The notes beneath the pieces are model-generated. The model was not told the DNA's origin and did not search any database. It worked only from the letters and a program-made list of their open reading frames with translations. Below are positions 22,671-33,864 of a stretch of DNA of 64,000 nt, one piece after another. The stretch comes from Tomocerus qinae (lineage: Eukaryota; Arthropoda; Collembola; Entomobryomorpha; Tomoceridae). The translations under genes and the position numbers were made by a program. The stretch spans positions 69,440,001 to 69,504,000 of the forward strand of contig CM034546.1 of assembly GCA_020055645.1 (NCBI GenBank), read 5' to 3'. Position 1 is the stretch's first letter. The number at the start of each line of letters is the position of its first letter.

Positions 22671-24824
22671 ATGCATCTAACATTTTCCATTTTCTCCGTA
22701 GTGGCACAATATTTTTATCTCGGTACGGCTACATCAGTTTTAAATTACTGGTTAGATGTACATCAAGATTGTTATTCTTATGTAGTTCTTAACGAAACGA
22801 TTTCAGAACCGGATTCCCAAATACTCTCACTTGAGCCTGTGACAAGACCAATCTTTGTTTATGGTTCTCAAGCAGTTCTTAAACAGATGTTGGAATACAA
22901 TCCCCGTAATCACCAATTTGAAGTGAAGTATTTGAAGAACATGTGGCTCCATTATTCCAACACGACTCATGCAAAATCGAAATGCATTTCTATGACTTTC
23001 CAGCAAGGTGTAACGCGCTACCCAAGACCACTTATCATTGTGCTAACTCTTCTGACTTCGCCACCACAGAGGACATACAACAAAATGTATATTGACCTAA
23101 TTATGAAGAATTGGCAAGCTCAACGTTTGAAGACGGCTCTGCAGCAAGATATGAGGGACATACGCCGATCTCAACATAGGATTTATATGCAACGGCATTT
23201 TCAACATTTAAGGCTAATAACGTTACATAGTACGCCTCGTGGAGAAATTTTGGAGCACGTTTGGCTACTGTGTGGACACTGTAGAAAAGTATCGGTTGTC
23301 TATATTCTTTGTCGCCGCAATAATAAGGATTTAAATTGTTTGAAAAACGTCACGGAAATGAGTAAAGTTCAAAATAAAAATGTCGTAAACTGGATTGCAT
23401 CAAAAAGTTATGTCAAAGTTTTAGAAGACGCTGAAAACATCTTGAATCTTCGGCAATCAATTTCTGGAGTGGGTTACAATCCTTTCAGAGACAAGGATTT
23501 AACTGAGGTATCGTTATTTCTGACTGAGTTATTACGAAGACGGGGTAATAAATCTAAATAAATTGTTGCCACTGGTCAATCAAAATTGTATTATATTGAC
23601 CAAGAGGCTATCTTGTCGACAATATTTAACACAATTGTTATACATAACCCCGTTTCGAATGCACAAGCATTAATGCAGGCGTCAGTGTCTGTGACAACGA
23701 CGATTGGTTTTAATTTCGTTACATGTCACTCTTTAAATTCGGATTACGGCTCGTTTAAATTGTATGTTACGCCTTACAAGGTCGAAGCATGGTGTGGAAT
23801 TTTGACATCCGTAATTGTATTGGTGATCACGATATATTTAATGTTCAGGAAAATTGGATTGGTCAGGTCTACTCTTTTTGTCGCTTCTACATTTATGTAC
23901 AACATGTACATGCCAAATATTCCGGAATGCTCTTCAGCAAAGTTCCGAGTAATCTCTTTAGGGTGGTTGTTGGCTGTGGTAGTCTTGTCCAATGCATACA
24001 TTGGGATTGTTACTACCGAAATTACTGCACCAGTTCCAAACACTTATCCAGTATCGTTTAAGGAAATTGAAAATTTTAAATTCTACTCCAGGAAACATTC
24101 AGAAGCAGAGAAATGGTGTACGGGAAATATCACTTCAGCAGATGCGTTTGTATGCTTCACTATTGGACTCGTATTGGGTGCTATGAGGCAGAGTATCAAA
24201 GCTATAGAAGTAAACTTTGAAACTAGCATTACAAAAAGGGTTGCTGCCGATGAGGATAGAATTCGTTTTATTACCGAGCGTTTGGTTCTGCCGAAAAATA
24301 AATCAGCCGAAGAAATCGTTTCAGAATGCTCAGAAAGCGCGTTTGTTGACTTTGAAGATCAGTTGGATTCATTTGTCCCACATTTTAATGGAACGAGTAC
24401 GACTTTTGGATTTGGAAGCGAATCAACTTTGAAAACAAGTTTTGGATGGATTATCGGAGTGAAAGACGGCGGAGAGACGGCATTTTTACTCGGTCGACTT
24501 ATTCAGTCTGGAATATACTCCTGGTGGACTGCACTATACAAGTCATTCAATTTATCGAGAGATAGTTTACGTTTCAAAAATTCTGTCAATAGCATCATAG
24601 CACTGTCACTCAGCTCAAATATTGTGTCAGGGTTTCAAATATATTCTATATTGATCGGAATTTGCGTAATCGCATTTTCATTGGAATACGTCTACAATAT
24701 TATCAAACATTGTAACTGGAGAAGAGTCTGTAATTTAAAAAGTTGTAGTTGGCGTATAAAATCAACATGCCGAAAATTATTTTCGAATGTCACTTGCACT
24801 AAATGTTGTAAATGCCATAAATAA
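22671..24824 (+). pseudogene. Second ionotropic-receptor-like gene with one in-frame stop
   Basis: A paralogue of the gene at 7360 with the same layout: signal-like start, long extracellular region, and three membrane segments ending in LEYVYNIIKHCNW. The frame is open from 22671 to 24824, except for TAA at 23559-23561 after RRRGNKSK. Compared with the intact copy there are two extra codons at this point, from a short AT-rich duplication (AATAAATCTAAATAAATT), and the stop is one of them. No frameshift or second stop occurs in 716 sense codons, and the pore and second-lobe motifs are preserved. It is either a very young pseudogene or a gene expressed by stop-codon readthrough, as reported for Drosophila sechellia Ir75a. 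The interval is too short for an intron. Confidence 0.8.
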
Positions 24825-25556
24825 TTATATGTGATATAAAATAATTTGTTGTAACTTATTATACACTATTTGAAACGTTACCACTTCCATTTTTGTATAA
24901 CAAATGCTAAAATACACAAAAACTACGCAACTGCCGGACAGTCTGTAATTTTAACAGTTACATTTGACCCATAAATTCAGCATCAGAGTTCTATTTTAGC
25001 CCGCTATTTTACATTTTGCCTACCTACCCGGGTAAAATGGCCTAAACATCTTTTACCCAAATAGAGGTCGCAGCGATGCCTCTTCGTTTATGCCTGCCTA
25101 AAAAACAGGATTATTATGGTAATAATATGATTGCGTGTTTGCTCACACTTACTAGTCAGAAGAATCATAAGTTTAATCATGACTTTCTTAGAAACATTTT
25201 ACGTGTTCAGATCCATTTTACACAGTTATTAGTTAGCATGTTCACAATCGGAAACAATAAATTAGAGTGAGTGAATAACAAAGTGGCTTTTAACAAGAAT
25301 TTAGATGACGCTATATTTTAAATTGTTCGCATGAAGGAATGTCAATGGGAAGTATGGAAAAATAGATACATAGTGTAATATGTACATTGGTAGGTAAATT
25401 TATTGGCTTATAAAGTCTACGATTATAATAGAGACATTGAGACATTAGTATGTACTATGAAAATTAAAGCAAGCACACAGCTATAAACTAAACAAACTGA
25501 AATAAAAGAAAGTCTTAGAAAATTAAAAATAACAATTATCAATTTATATTAATTAC
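24825..25556. other. 3' flank of receptor unit 2 and intergenic stretch
   Basis: 24830-24920 matches the 3' flank of unit 1, and 25140-25430 matches 19910-20200. No additional gene was seen. The lipocalin gene ends at 25557 on the other strand, so the two genes converge. Confidence 0.6.
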
Positions 25557-26926
25557 TTAACAATTTGTATGGTCCATATAGCCAAACATTGGGGGCTCGG
25601 TTGGAAATCCATAGCCACTTACAAGCGATTTTAAATAATCTTTGAGCTGTTCACCAACCTCCCTTTGCCTTGTGTAGCCACTTACGTATTCAACGCGCTT
25701 TACAATACTTGTAGTTCGGTATAAAGTGCAAGTGTACTGTAGACTCCAATTTGCATAGTCCGTATTTAGAACGACGCTGAATGTAAAATCACCTATAGTT
25801 GCAGAAATCGATTGAATTAAAGAGTTATTTTTTGGTCGATCATTTTTTGTTTTCTCTTTTCATTGACCTAACGTCTACTGTTTTAAAAACATAAAATCAT
25901 GTATAAATTGTTACAAAGCCTGCCTTAAAATAAAAATAGTAGCTTAAAGCTATTGTCTAACGAAGATTAATTGCACAAATACATAAACATAATCATAGTG
26001 TATCTCAATCTCAATGGAACAAAAGCCTCCTGTTTTATAAAATTTTGAAAATTCTTTTATTATTTTTTAATATAAATATATGATAATATGGATATAAATA
26101 TGCACGCTGTGGATTTGAAAGAAATTCTGTAAAAAATTAATAAATATATACAAATTATTTTTATGCTTACTGTCAATGTCGAAGTTCCATATTTTCCATC
26201 TCGATTCCTCATTTTGAATTGTTAACGAGGTGTTTCTGGTGATATAAGTGGAATCCTTTCGAATGAATCTGAAAATTTAAAATTTGATAGTAATTAGACT
26301 AACTCATTTAAAAACAGTCGAGTAATACACTTTCTTTTAATGTCGTCTTACCCGACATGTATTTGGTAATCAAGAGGGTCAGTTCCAGAGTTATACGCAG
26401 CATAGTAACATCGATGACGTGGAGGTCGTACTATTTTTGGCTCAGCAATTAAGCTGAACAAGTTCATGTACCAGTCATTTTTAATGAACTGTAACAATAA
26501 GATTCAAACGGAGATAAGATAAATGTCAACCAGGACAACAACAGTCCTTCCTGGTCGGCCAGATATTGTTCTTTTAATGTTTTTATAGTAAATGGCATCA
26601 CATTCGACTACTGGGCATAAAAGTTCAAAACTTTTGCGCTGAGAAAGTCATTATCAGGTTATCCCTTCTAAAATTTTGTAAACAACTCAGAATTTTAGAA
26701 ATATAATATGATAAGTAGGATCCCTGGGTCACTATGGATTACGTCAAGGTGTACCATTATTATTAATGCCATTTATCATTTGAAATTTACTTACTTCAGT
26801 CATATCAAAAGGGTTCATGGCCGCAAATCTGTTATAATTTTCGCAGTTCAAAGGGTTTTCATTTTTGACATCCGCAGCTGAGACAGAAACAACGACCAGC
26901 AGTAAAATTTGGAGTGCACGAATCAT
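25557..26926 (-). CDS. Secreted lipocalin-like protein, four coding exons
   Basis: Coding exons on the minus strand are 26926-26795, 26488-26352, 26268-26171 and 25792-25557. All introns are GT-AG with matching phase, giving 200 residues. It starts with a signal peptide (MIRALQILLLVVVSVSAA). The block NDWYMNLF stands where lipocalins carry the G-x-W start of the first strand. A Cys follows in HRCYYAAYN, then the motif NTDYANWSLQYTC, which matches the T-D-Y lipocalin signature before strand G. Lipocalins are extracellular barrels that bind small hydrophobic ligands; the ligand is unknown. A 5' leader exon at about 27192-27245 joins the bases just before the ATG (26927-26938). An earlier acceptor for exon 4 would give an immediate stop, so the one at 25793 was chosen. 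Confidence 0.75.
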
Positions 26927-27268
26927 ATTGATGTTCTGCTAAAATAAAAATAATTTGTAGATTAGTTTCCGAATAATTAAATGGCACAATACATTTATTA
27001 TTTCTATTATTGTGCTACTTAAAATATATGTACAACTAAATATTTACATAAATCTTTAATTTTAATAAAATACAATTTTGTAACAATATATCTCAGATCT
27101 CTAGGCAATTATAATTTCTATTATTTAGTAACAATATAATAATGAAAAACATACCTGAATGTAATAGAGTATTATGAAAAGGATAACTTACCTAATTAAA
27201 CATTGGTTGAAATTTGTTAGCTTCCACCAACACTTAGCAAGTGGCTACTTTGCCATAACATCAGACGG

Positions 27269-27276
27269 TTTATATA
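27269..27276 (-). promoter_or_regulatory. TATA box of the lipocalin gene
   Basis: TATATAAA on the minus strand, about 25-30 bases upstream of the predicted leader exon. That exon ends in a good donor (ATTAG|GTAAGT) at 27192. Confidence 0.55.
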
Positions 27277-29065
27277 GATTATTGCTATTAATAAGATTCG
27301 CATGAATATGAGTAAGGTAAGAATCACTCCTCATTTTGTTGTTCTTGTCTAATAGAACCTGATAACCAACTTAAATATTTACAGTACACATTTATTACCT
27401 AGAAAATGTAGGTATTGCCTGATCGTTAGTAAATTCACGTATCACTTGCAAATATAAAAGTAGGGCATTACAATATATATTCAGTATTAACCAAACAAAA
27501 ACAAAATAATCTAAAATGATACAATGTCCCAAGTCCAAAATTTAGACCACTAAACTGTTGACTATTGATGTTTAACGTGATCAAATAGAGATTTTATAGA
27601 CTAACGGCAATTAAATTTGTGTGACAACATTCTACAAATCAAAAATGTACATAACTTTTTTGATAATACATAATTTATTCCGAATTGCTTATTTTTGAGT
27701 GATAATACACTAGTAACACCAAATCGAACACGTTTATATACAATCTTGTTCATATTCATTTTACATGCTTGTCAGTGTCAACAAACATTGTAAAACCGAA
27801 CAAAAGCTGAAATTCTTACAAAAAGGAATAAATCTGAACAAAAATGAGACATCGAATTTTCTGTGAATCGATGGAAAAAACAAAAACTATGCCTAAAAAA
27901 TTGCACAATATTTTTTAAATCAGTCATTATAATATAATATACCACTTAAATCATTATTAAATCCCGTTTAATACTACATACGTACGAAAGATAAAGCAAT
28001 TTTATCGATAAACAGATCTACACTCTATACGTTAATATAACATGAGACTAAGTCAACTCTAAACATTCTGTGCATTTGGCAATAACTCATTAACTATTAT
28101 ACTAACTGTGTCGTTTCATTTATATTAACATGTTAACAATCTTCCATAAAATGTTTCACTCAAGATCATTACAATTGTACATTTATCATTCTTTGGCTGC
28201 AATGTTGCAAATGACTTTTAATACATGTGAACTGTGTAGATACTCGTTACTCAGTACCAAATCTTGCAATTTTAACACTAAATTTGAAACCGTTCAAGTT
28301 TTTCAGTGCAGTTTAATCAAAAGAAATAAATTCAAAGAAAATCTCAAAATAAATCAATTTTAAAAATTTTAACCGCGACATATTTTTTTGGTAATTTATC
28401 TTTTGGGTCTTTGCCATGCGTGATTATCTAAATATTCAATTATTTAATTTTTAGTATTTACCTAACTTCATACAATTTGAAGTTGTCACAATTCGATGCT
28501 ACGTTTATAGTCTATTTTTCCCCTTATAATTATTTGCGATGTATTTAATTGTTACAAACAACAAAACACAAACTGAAAGGAACACTAATTACCAGATTGA
28601 ACCAAATAAGGTATACCCATGAAAGTAATATCAACTAACTTGATAGTAACCTAAATACACAAAGAGTAACACAATTTCCCCAGGTCAAAAATGCTTTAAA
28701 ACACATCAAATGTGATAATTTCAACCTGGACCTTGCCAAAAAAAATTACCGTGAAGTTGGCAATTATTACTTTATACATTAATGACAACAGTACATTACC
28801 TTTCGGTAGTATGGAAATATAGTTTAAGTGCTAATCTGACCATTAATAATGCTTAGTTGTTATCGTCACGTTCTGATTTCCTGTCCCATAGAAAACAGGT
28901 TTCACTTTCAAAGGACTAATGCCACCTCGTTTTCTTTGAAAAAAAAATAGAATTTTATAGAGAATCGAAGAACTAGGTCCCTAGAATTTTCAAAGTATTC
29001 TACTAATACACACTCAAATCAAACAAGATTCAGGCTGACAATATCTCACAGAAGTTTTTAACCAT
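27277..29065. other. Intergenic stretch between the lipocalin and zinc-finger genes
   Basis: AT-rich, with no coding region of recognisable composition. It should contain the 3' untranslated region of the zinc-finger gene near 28900-29065. Confidence 0.4.
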
Positions 29066-32000
29066 TTAATTTAGATTGACATTTTTATGGCATTTTTTAA
29101 GATGCGTTTTTAAAATACCAACTCGACTAAAACACTTTCTACACATGTCACATTTAAATTTCTCTCCAGTGTGAGTCCTAATATGGTTTTTAAGGGTACT
29201 GTGATGTGCGAAAGATTTATCGCAGAATTCGCACCCATAAGGCTTCTCGCCAGTGTGAATACGGACGTGTATTGTCAGATTGCATTTTTCCTTGAAACTT
29301 CTCCCACAAAATTGACATTTGTATTTGTAGGAGTCTCTATCGTTGTGACTTTTTACATGCACATTTAAATTATCGACCAGTGCAAAAAGTTTACCGCAAA
29401 AATGACATTCATGAGGAAGTTTACTAGTATGAGATTGAAGATGGTCCTTAAGTTCATAAATATTGGTACACCTTTGCCAACAGACATCGCATGGGTATTG
29501 ACAAGATACAGTCTCAGTAGAAGAAGTGACCGAAACTCCCTTTGAATATCGTACAGATCGTCCTTTACTCCTTTTTGAAGATGTATTGCGGGAATTCGAT
29601 TCTGATTCTTCATTTTCAATTGTATTTTCGCTAACGCCATCCGCAAAATCACCTGGTTCTTCCTTCTGGATATCGTAAGGGTTGATAAAACAGCTGAGAG
29701 TTTCGCCTGGAAAGGACATAATTAATCACTTAATAGATGACCAACTTATCTTTATCGGCCTCCACATACCTTGCCGTCTTTAATTCGGTCTTTATTACAT
29801 ACCAATATTGGTGAATGTGTAAAATATAAGATATATTAAATAAAGATATATTAAAATAAGTGTAAAAAATTTACCACTTTTTAGGGTTATAAATATTTCA
29901 AATTAGCCCCTTAATTAATCCAATTAATCCTATTTATTTGATTGTTCCCCGAAAGTTATAAAAACAATGTTACTAAAACTACAAATGCATTTAGTATCGC
30001 CATTTAAAATTAATATGATTGGGCCAATTTAACTGCAATTAATTTCTCAAATAATGGCTATTTGTACCCCCAACCCCAACCCCATTGGTTGAATCCAACT
30101 CTGATTGATAAACACTTATCAATTTGTGACAACAATCATCACAATCATCAGCTGCTAAGCCTTTTCATACTTTGGCACCAAATTTTATTTAAAATTCTAA
30201 ACCAAATTTAAATGGAACTATCTTCTACCATTTATACCATTTATTAATACATTTTAAGTGGTGGAATTTAACGTTAAATACCATTACAAACCATTTACCA
30301 CTGGTAAGTGGTAAATGGTATTTTTTACACTGTAAAATAAACGCTCCCAGCGTTTAGCGTTGCAAGATAAATTTTCATCAAGCATTCTGTAGAAACAGTA
30401 CAAATGCATACTAAAAATTATTTGCAGCATGCAAATATTTTTCTTCAAAATCAGTTGGAATTATTTGGTCAACTTATAGATTAAAAAAAATAAGGTGATA
30501 AAAATCGAATAAAATTTTAGAAATGGAATTATTAGAATTAAAAGAAGTTTAGTTAACAACTAAAAATACATATTTATATAGCATTTACTTATTTTGTAAT
30601 TTAATTTTTTATTATTCTTAATAAAAAGTAACTAGATTTGAATGAGGGGTACCTATTCCATCCAGTTTAAGCGGATCTTGCACTTCTGACTCATTTTCAT
30701 CGGCTTTAGACATCCCATTCAAATGGTGGGGATGGTCCTCACCAACGCTTATATTTTGAGCCGATTCTGATCTTCGACCCTGATTTTGAACTGAACAGTT
30801 ACTATCTTCTGCTGTTGTAGTGACATTTGAAAAACAAGTATCTTCTCCGATTTTATCGTTTGACGTTGTGTGGATGGAATCATCAGAAAGTTCTGTTAAA
30901 AGAATTGGGATACATTATGAGTTATTATTAACAGTTATTATTTACTAACAACAGTTCTGTGTTGAATATTAATTTGTTTTACAAAGAGTAGTTTGGAGTT
31001 TGGATTGGAAAATCATTATATTCTCATTTTACCTTGACTTTGGCTAACATGAGATCTAACGATGTTTCTGATACCCAATTTGGGGCCAGTCTTTCCCTCC
31101 GATATTGAAAGTTTATTTATGATTTCATTTTGTAAACTTTTGTATTGATCTTGCAGCTTTAGTATTTTATCAAATACCCCTTTGGCTTTCTCCACTAAGG
31201 TGGAACAGGAATTGCAATAGTCAATCCAAGAACAAGGATCTCCATAATCCTGTAAAAAAGCGCAGCATCTTTCTTCAGGAAGTTCCAAGATTTTGCGTAG
31301 CAAGAATACTACTTGCATTTGATTCTTCACAGGGTCAACATCATCATTCGTTGCTATAGAAATCGTAAAACACATTCAACATTAAAATTCTAATTAAGGA
31401 AAATACTTGACACTTGATCATTGATTGATAGGTTGAACATAATAAATATGCTCGCTTGATAATAGACGTTTCCCACAATTCCAGGATAACACAGGCAGGT
31501 ACTGTACTGTAGTCATTTCAATATCTTTTTATGTTAATTTAGTGACCGGTCACCAATTGTGGGAAACCTCTATTGGCTTTTAATGACGATTCACCCCCGA
31601 ATTGTCAACCCTTTTTTGTCAACACACGAAAAATTTTTTGTCAACATCAAGTTTCTTTTTTGTCAACATAACCAAAGTCATTTTGTCCTATTTTGTCAAC
31701 AGCAATTTTTATTTAATGCAACAAATTAAAATAAACAGTAACGTTAGATAATCATTGACGTATTGAAGGTTTTATGAAAATCAATGAATGAAATGTACAA
31801 GTAAAACTTGGATAACTTTAAAAGTTTGATATACTGGACAACATGTGAACATTTCTTATTTGTCCGAGTTTTGACCATGCAATGTTAAAGTTCGTACTCT
31901 TTTACTTGTATAATATATATAGATAATATTGGAATTTCAATTGCAATTTTTCCAGCTGCTCATAAATGCCCCATTTCGAGCAAATTTTTTTTTCAAAGAA

Positions 32001-32364
32001 TGATTATTTTACTAGAGTACCAGCACTGTGGTGCTCCACCCAAAAAATTAATTGTGATATATAAATCATGGAAAAGAGATGCTAAACTTGTGTTGACAAA
32101 AAGTCTAAATGGGTTGACAAAAAGGTGTTGACGACCAAAGGGGTCAAAATTGTGTTGACAATTCGGTGTTGACAAAAAGGTGTTGACAATTTGGGGTGGT
32201 CCCTTAATGACTTATATTTGTAATATATATTTATGCTACTGTTTTGTGTATTAATTAATACCTTGTTTGTCCGTCTTAGCTGCTTTTGCTTTCTTTCGAT
32301 TTATATTAAATTTTTCCTTTGGTAAACATTCTTTGAGACACAAAAAACATTTCTTATGTTCCAT
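29066..32364 (-). CDS. ZAD-type C2H2 zinc-finger protein, four coding exons
   Basis: Coding exons on the minus strand are 32364-32262, 31353-31033, 30892-30653 and 29706-29066. Phases agree across all introns, giving 434 residues. The N-terminus carries Cys6-x2-Cys9 and, after a helical stretch, Cys81-x2-Cys84. This is the four-cysteine plan of the arthropod ZAD dimerisation domain. An acidic and serine-rich linker follows. From residue 294 there are five C2H2 fingers, with TGEKPY and TGEKF linkers between later ones; the last has Cys-x2-Cys-x12-His-x4-His. It is likely a nuclear DNA-binding regulator; the target is unknown. An ATG at 29719 lies in the last intron and is not the start. A 5' leader acceptor is visible just upstream of the ATG (CCAACAG at about 32395-32401). 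Confidence 0.85.
29859..30331. mobile_element. Non-autonomous DNA element in zinc-finger intron 3
   Basis: Termini are AGTGTAAAAAAT on the left and its complement ATTTTTTACACT (allowing small changes) on the right, each followed by a TTTACCA / TACCATTTACC block. Flanks TTAAAATA and GTAAAATA agree at seven of eight bases, suggesting an 8-bp target duplication. The interior has several TACCATTTA-type repeats and no open frame. Confidence 0.5.
31588..32203. mobile_element. Non-autonomous DNA element in zinc-finger intron 1, 8-bp target duplication
   Basis: Identical flanks TTAATGAC lie at 31580-31587 and 32204-32211. The termini match as GATTCACCCCCGAATTGTCA and, on the complement, GGGACCACCCCAAATTGTCA. 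Many copies of GTTGACAAAAAGG-like and AATTGTCAAC-like motifs lie near both ends, pointing inward in opposite orientation. There is no coding region. Confidence 0.8.
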
Positions 32365-33864
32365 TGTGCAGTCAAAAGTAATGTTTGTATGGGACCTGTT
32401 GGAATGTTAATAAATTTACAAGGCCACGGCACAAAGGAATTTTATGAAATTGACGATCTCCATGACAATTAAAAATAATAATTATCTGCAAAACTATTTT
32501 AATGTTAGAAATTACCAAAATTTCTCAGAGATTCAAATGATGAAATATTCTCGCGATCAATTTTCTTCAGAACTTCACTGCTTTTAGGTTTGTTATGTAA
32601 AGACTAGACTTTGGTTGTTGATTGAGTTGAATTGAGGAACTTGAGACAAATATACATGTGTACAGCGCTGTAACTCTACTCGTCTACTCTACATACACAT
32701 TCACATCACAGACATAGTACTCTCCGTCTCAACTCATTCTCTACTCTTCTCTAATATCTCTTTTCCATGCATCGTCTCATCCCAACTCGCAAAGTCCAAA
32801 CTCACAACTGTCAATCTCATATTCCCAAAGCCTCAACGTCTCAATTGCATCGCACTCAAAACTTCTCTGTCTCATTCTCAATATCTCAATTGAATATCTC
32901 AAGCAACAGCAACAGTAATTTAATGCGCTAAGAAACTCACAGGATTAAAAGATCGAGATGAAAGGATGAGAGTTGATGAGATGATGAGAATGAGAGGTTG
33001 ATGAGGCTTGACAGTCGTAAGTGCTTGAGAATCTCCTTGAGACTTGACATATGAAGTAGTTAGTTTGTAGTTGCCTGGGTTTTGAAGAGTTCAAATTGGA
33101 GAATTGAAAGATATTGAATCAAACTCAAAGACAATGAATTATAAGTATACTTGTAAATTGCAGTTGTGAATTGAATTCTAATTTGTATAGATAGTACAGA
33201 ATTGAAACGACATAAAAATTTTGTATAACATTACGTGTTCCCATAAAATTCTAACTTAGATGCATAGCAAATATTTTAAAATGAAATTACCAAGTAAATA
33301 AATAAAGAACATACTTTAATTGTAAAACAGTATAATACTAGGTATACTATATTACATGTACTTGAAGTATAGGACACAAACAATAAGTGAGAATCAGGTC
33401 CCAATATAAATTATAAATTACAGTGTCTGTCTATAGAATTAAACAACGTGAGTCGTACAATGTAGCAATAAACAAAAATACATTCATCGACATTGGGATA
33501 GTTATACAGTAGAATATAATGTTTGAAGCTATATTATGTTAACATTATCAACATTATCATACTTAAATACTTAGCGGCCTATTTTATATTTATTATCTAT
33601 ATACTAAACGGTAAATGCTTAAAAATTGTGTTGCGTAATGTCTTTTTCGTTTCATTGCACAAAAATCAAAATAAATAACTAAAGTTGTATTAAGTAGGCA
33701 AAAAAGAAATTCAAGAAGTGGCAACTCAAAATCTTAGTAAGAAAACAAACAGCAATAAATTGAGAGAAATCTAAGAGATGTAAATGTAAAGCTCGGTATG
33801 AACATTAACTATCAACATACAATAGTAAAAATAGAACAAATAAATTAATAATATAGAAAAGGAA
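32365..33864. other. Intergenic stretch with CT-rich low complexity
   Basis: 5' flank of the zinc-finger gene. 32690-32900 is low complexity, rich in CTCA/TCTC, and then switches to GATGAGA-type repeats near 32950-33010. No gene was seen. Confidence 0.5.

Noticed and set aside
30653-31353. Treating the segments at 31016-31375 and 30653-30892 as separate small genes
   Set aside because: Splice sites and phases join them into the zinc-finger gene, and they supply the second half of the ZAD cysteines.
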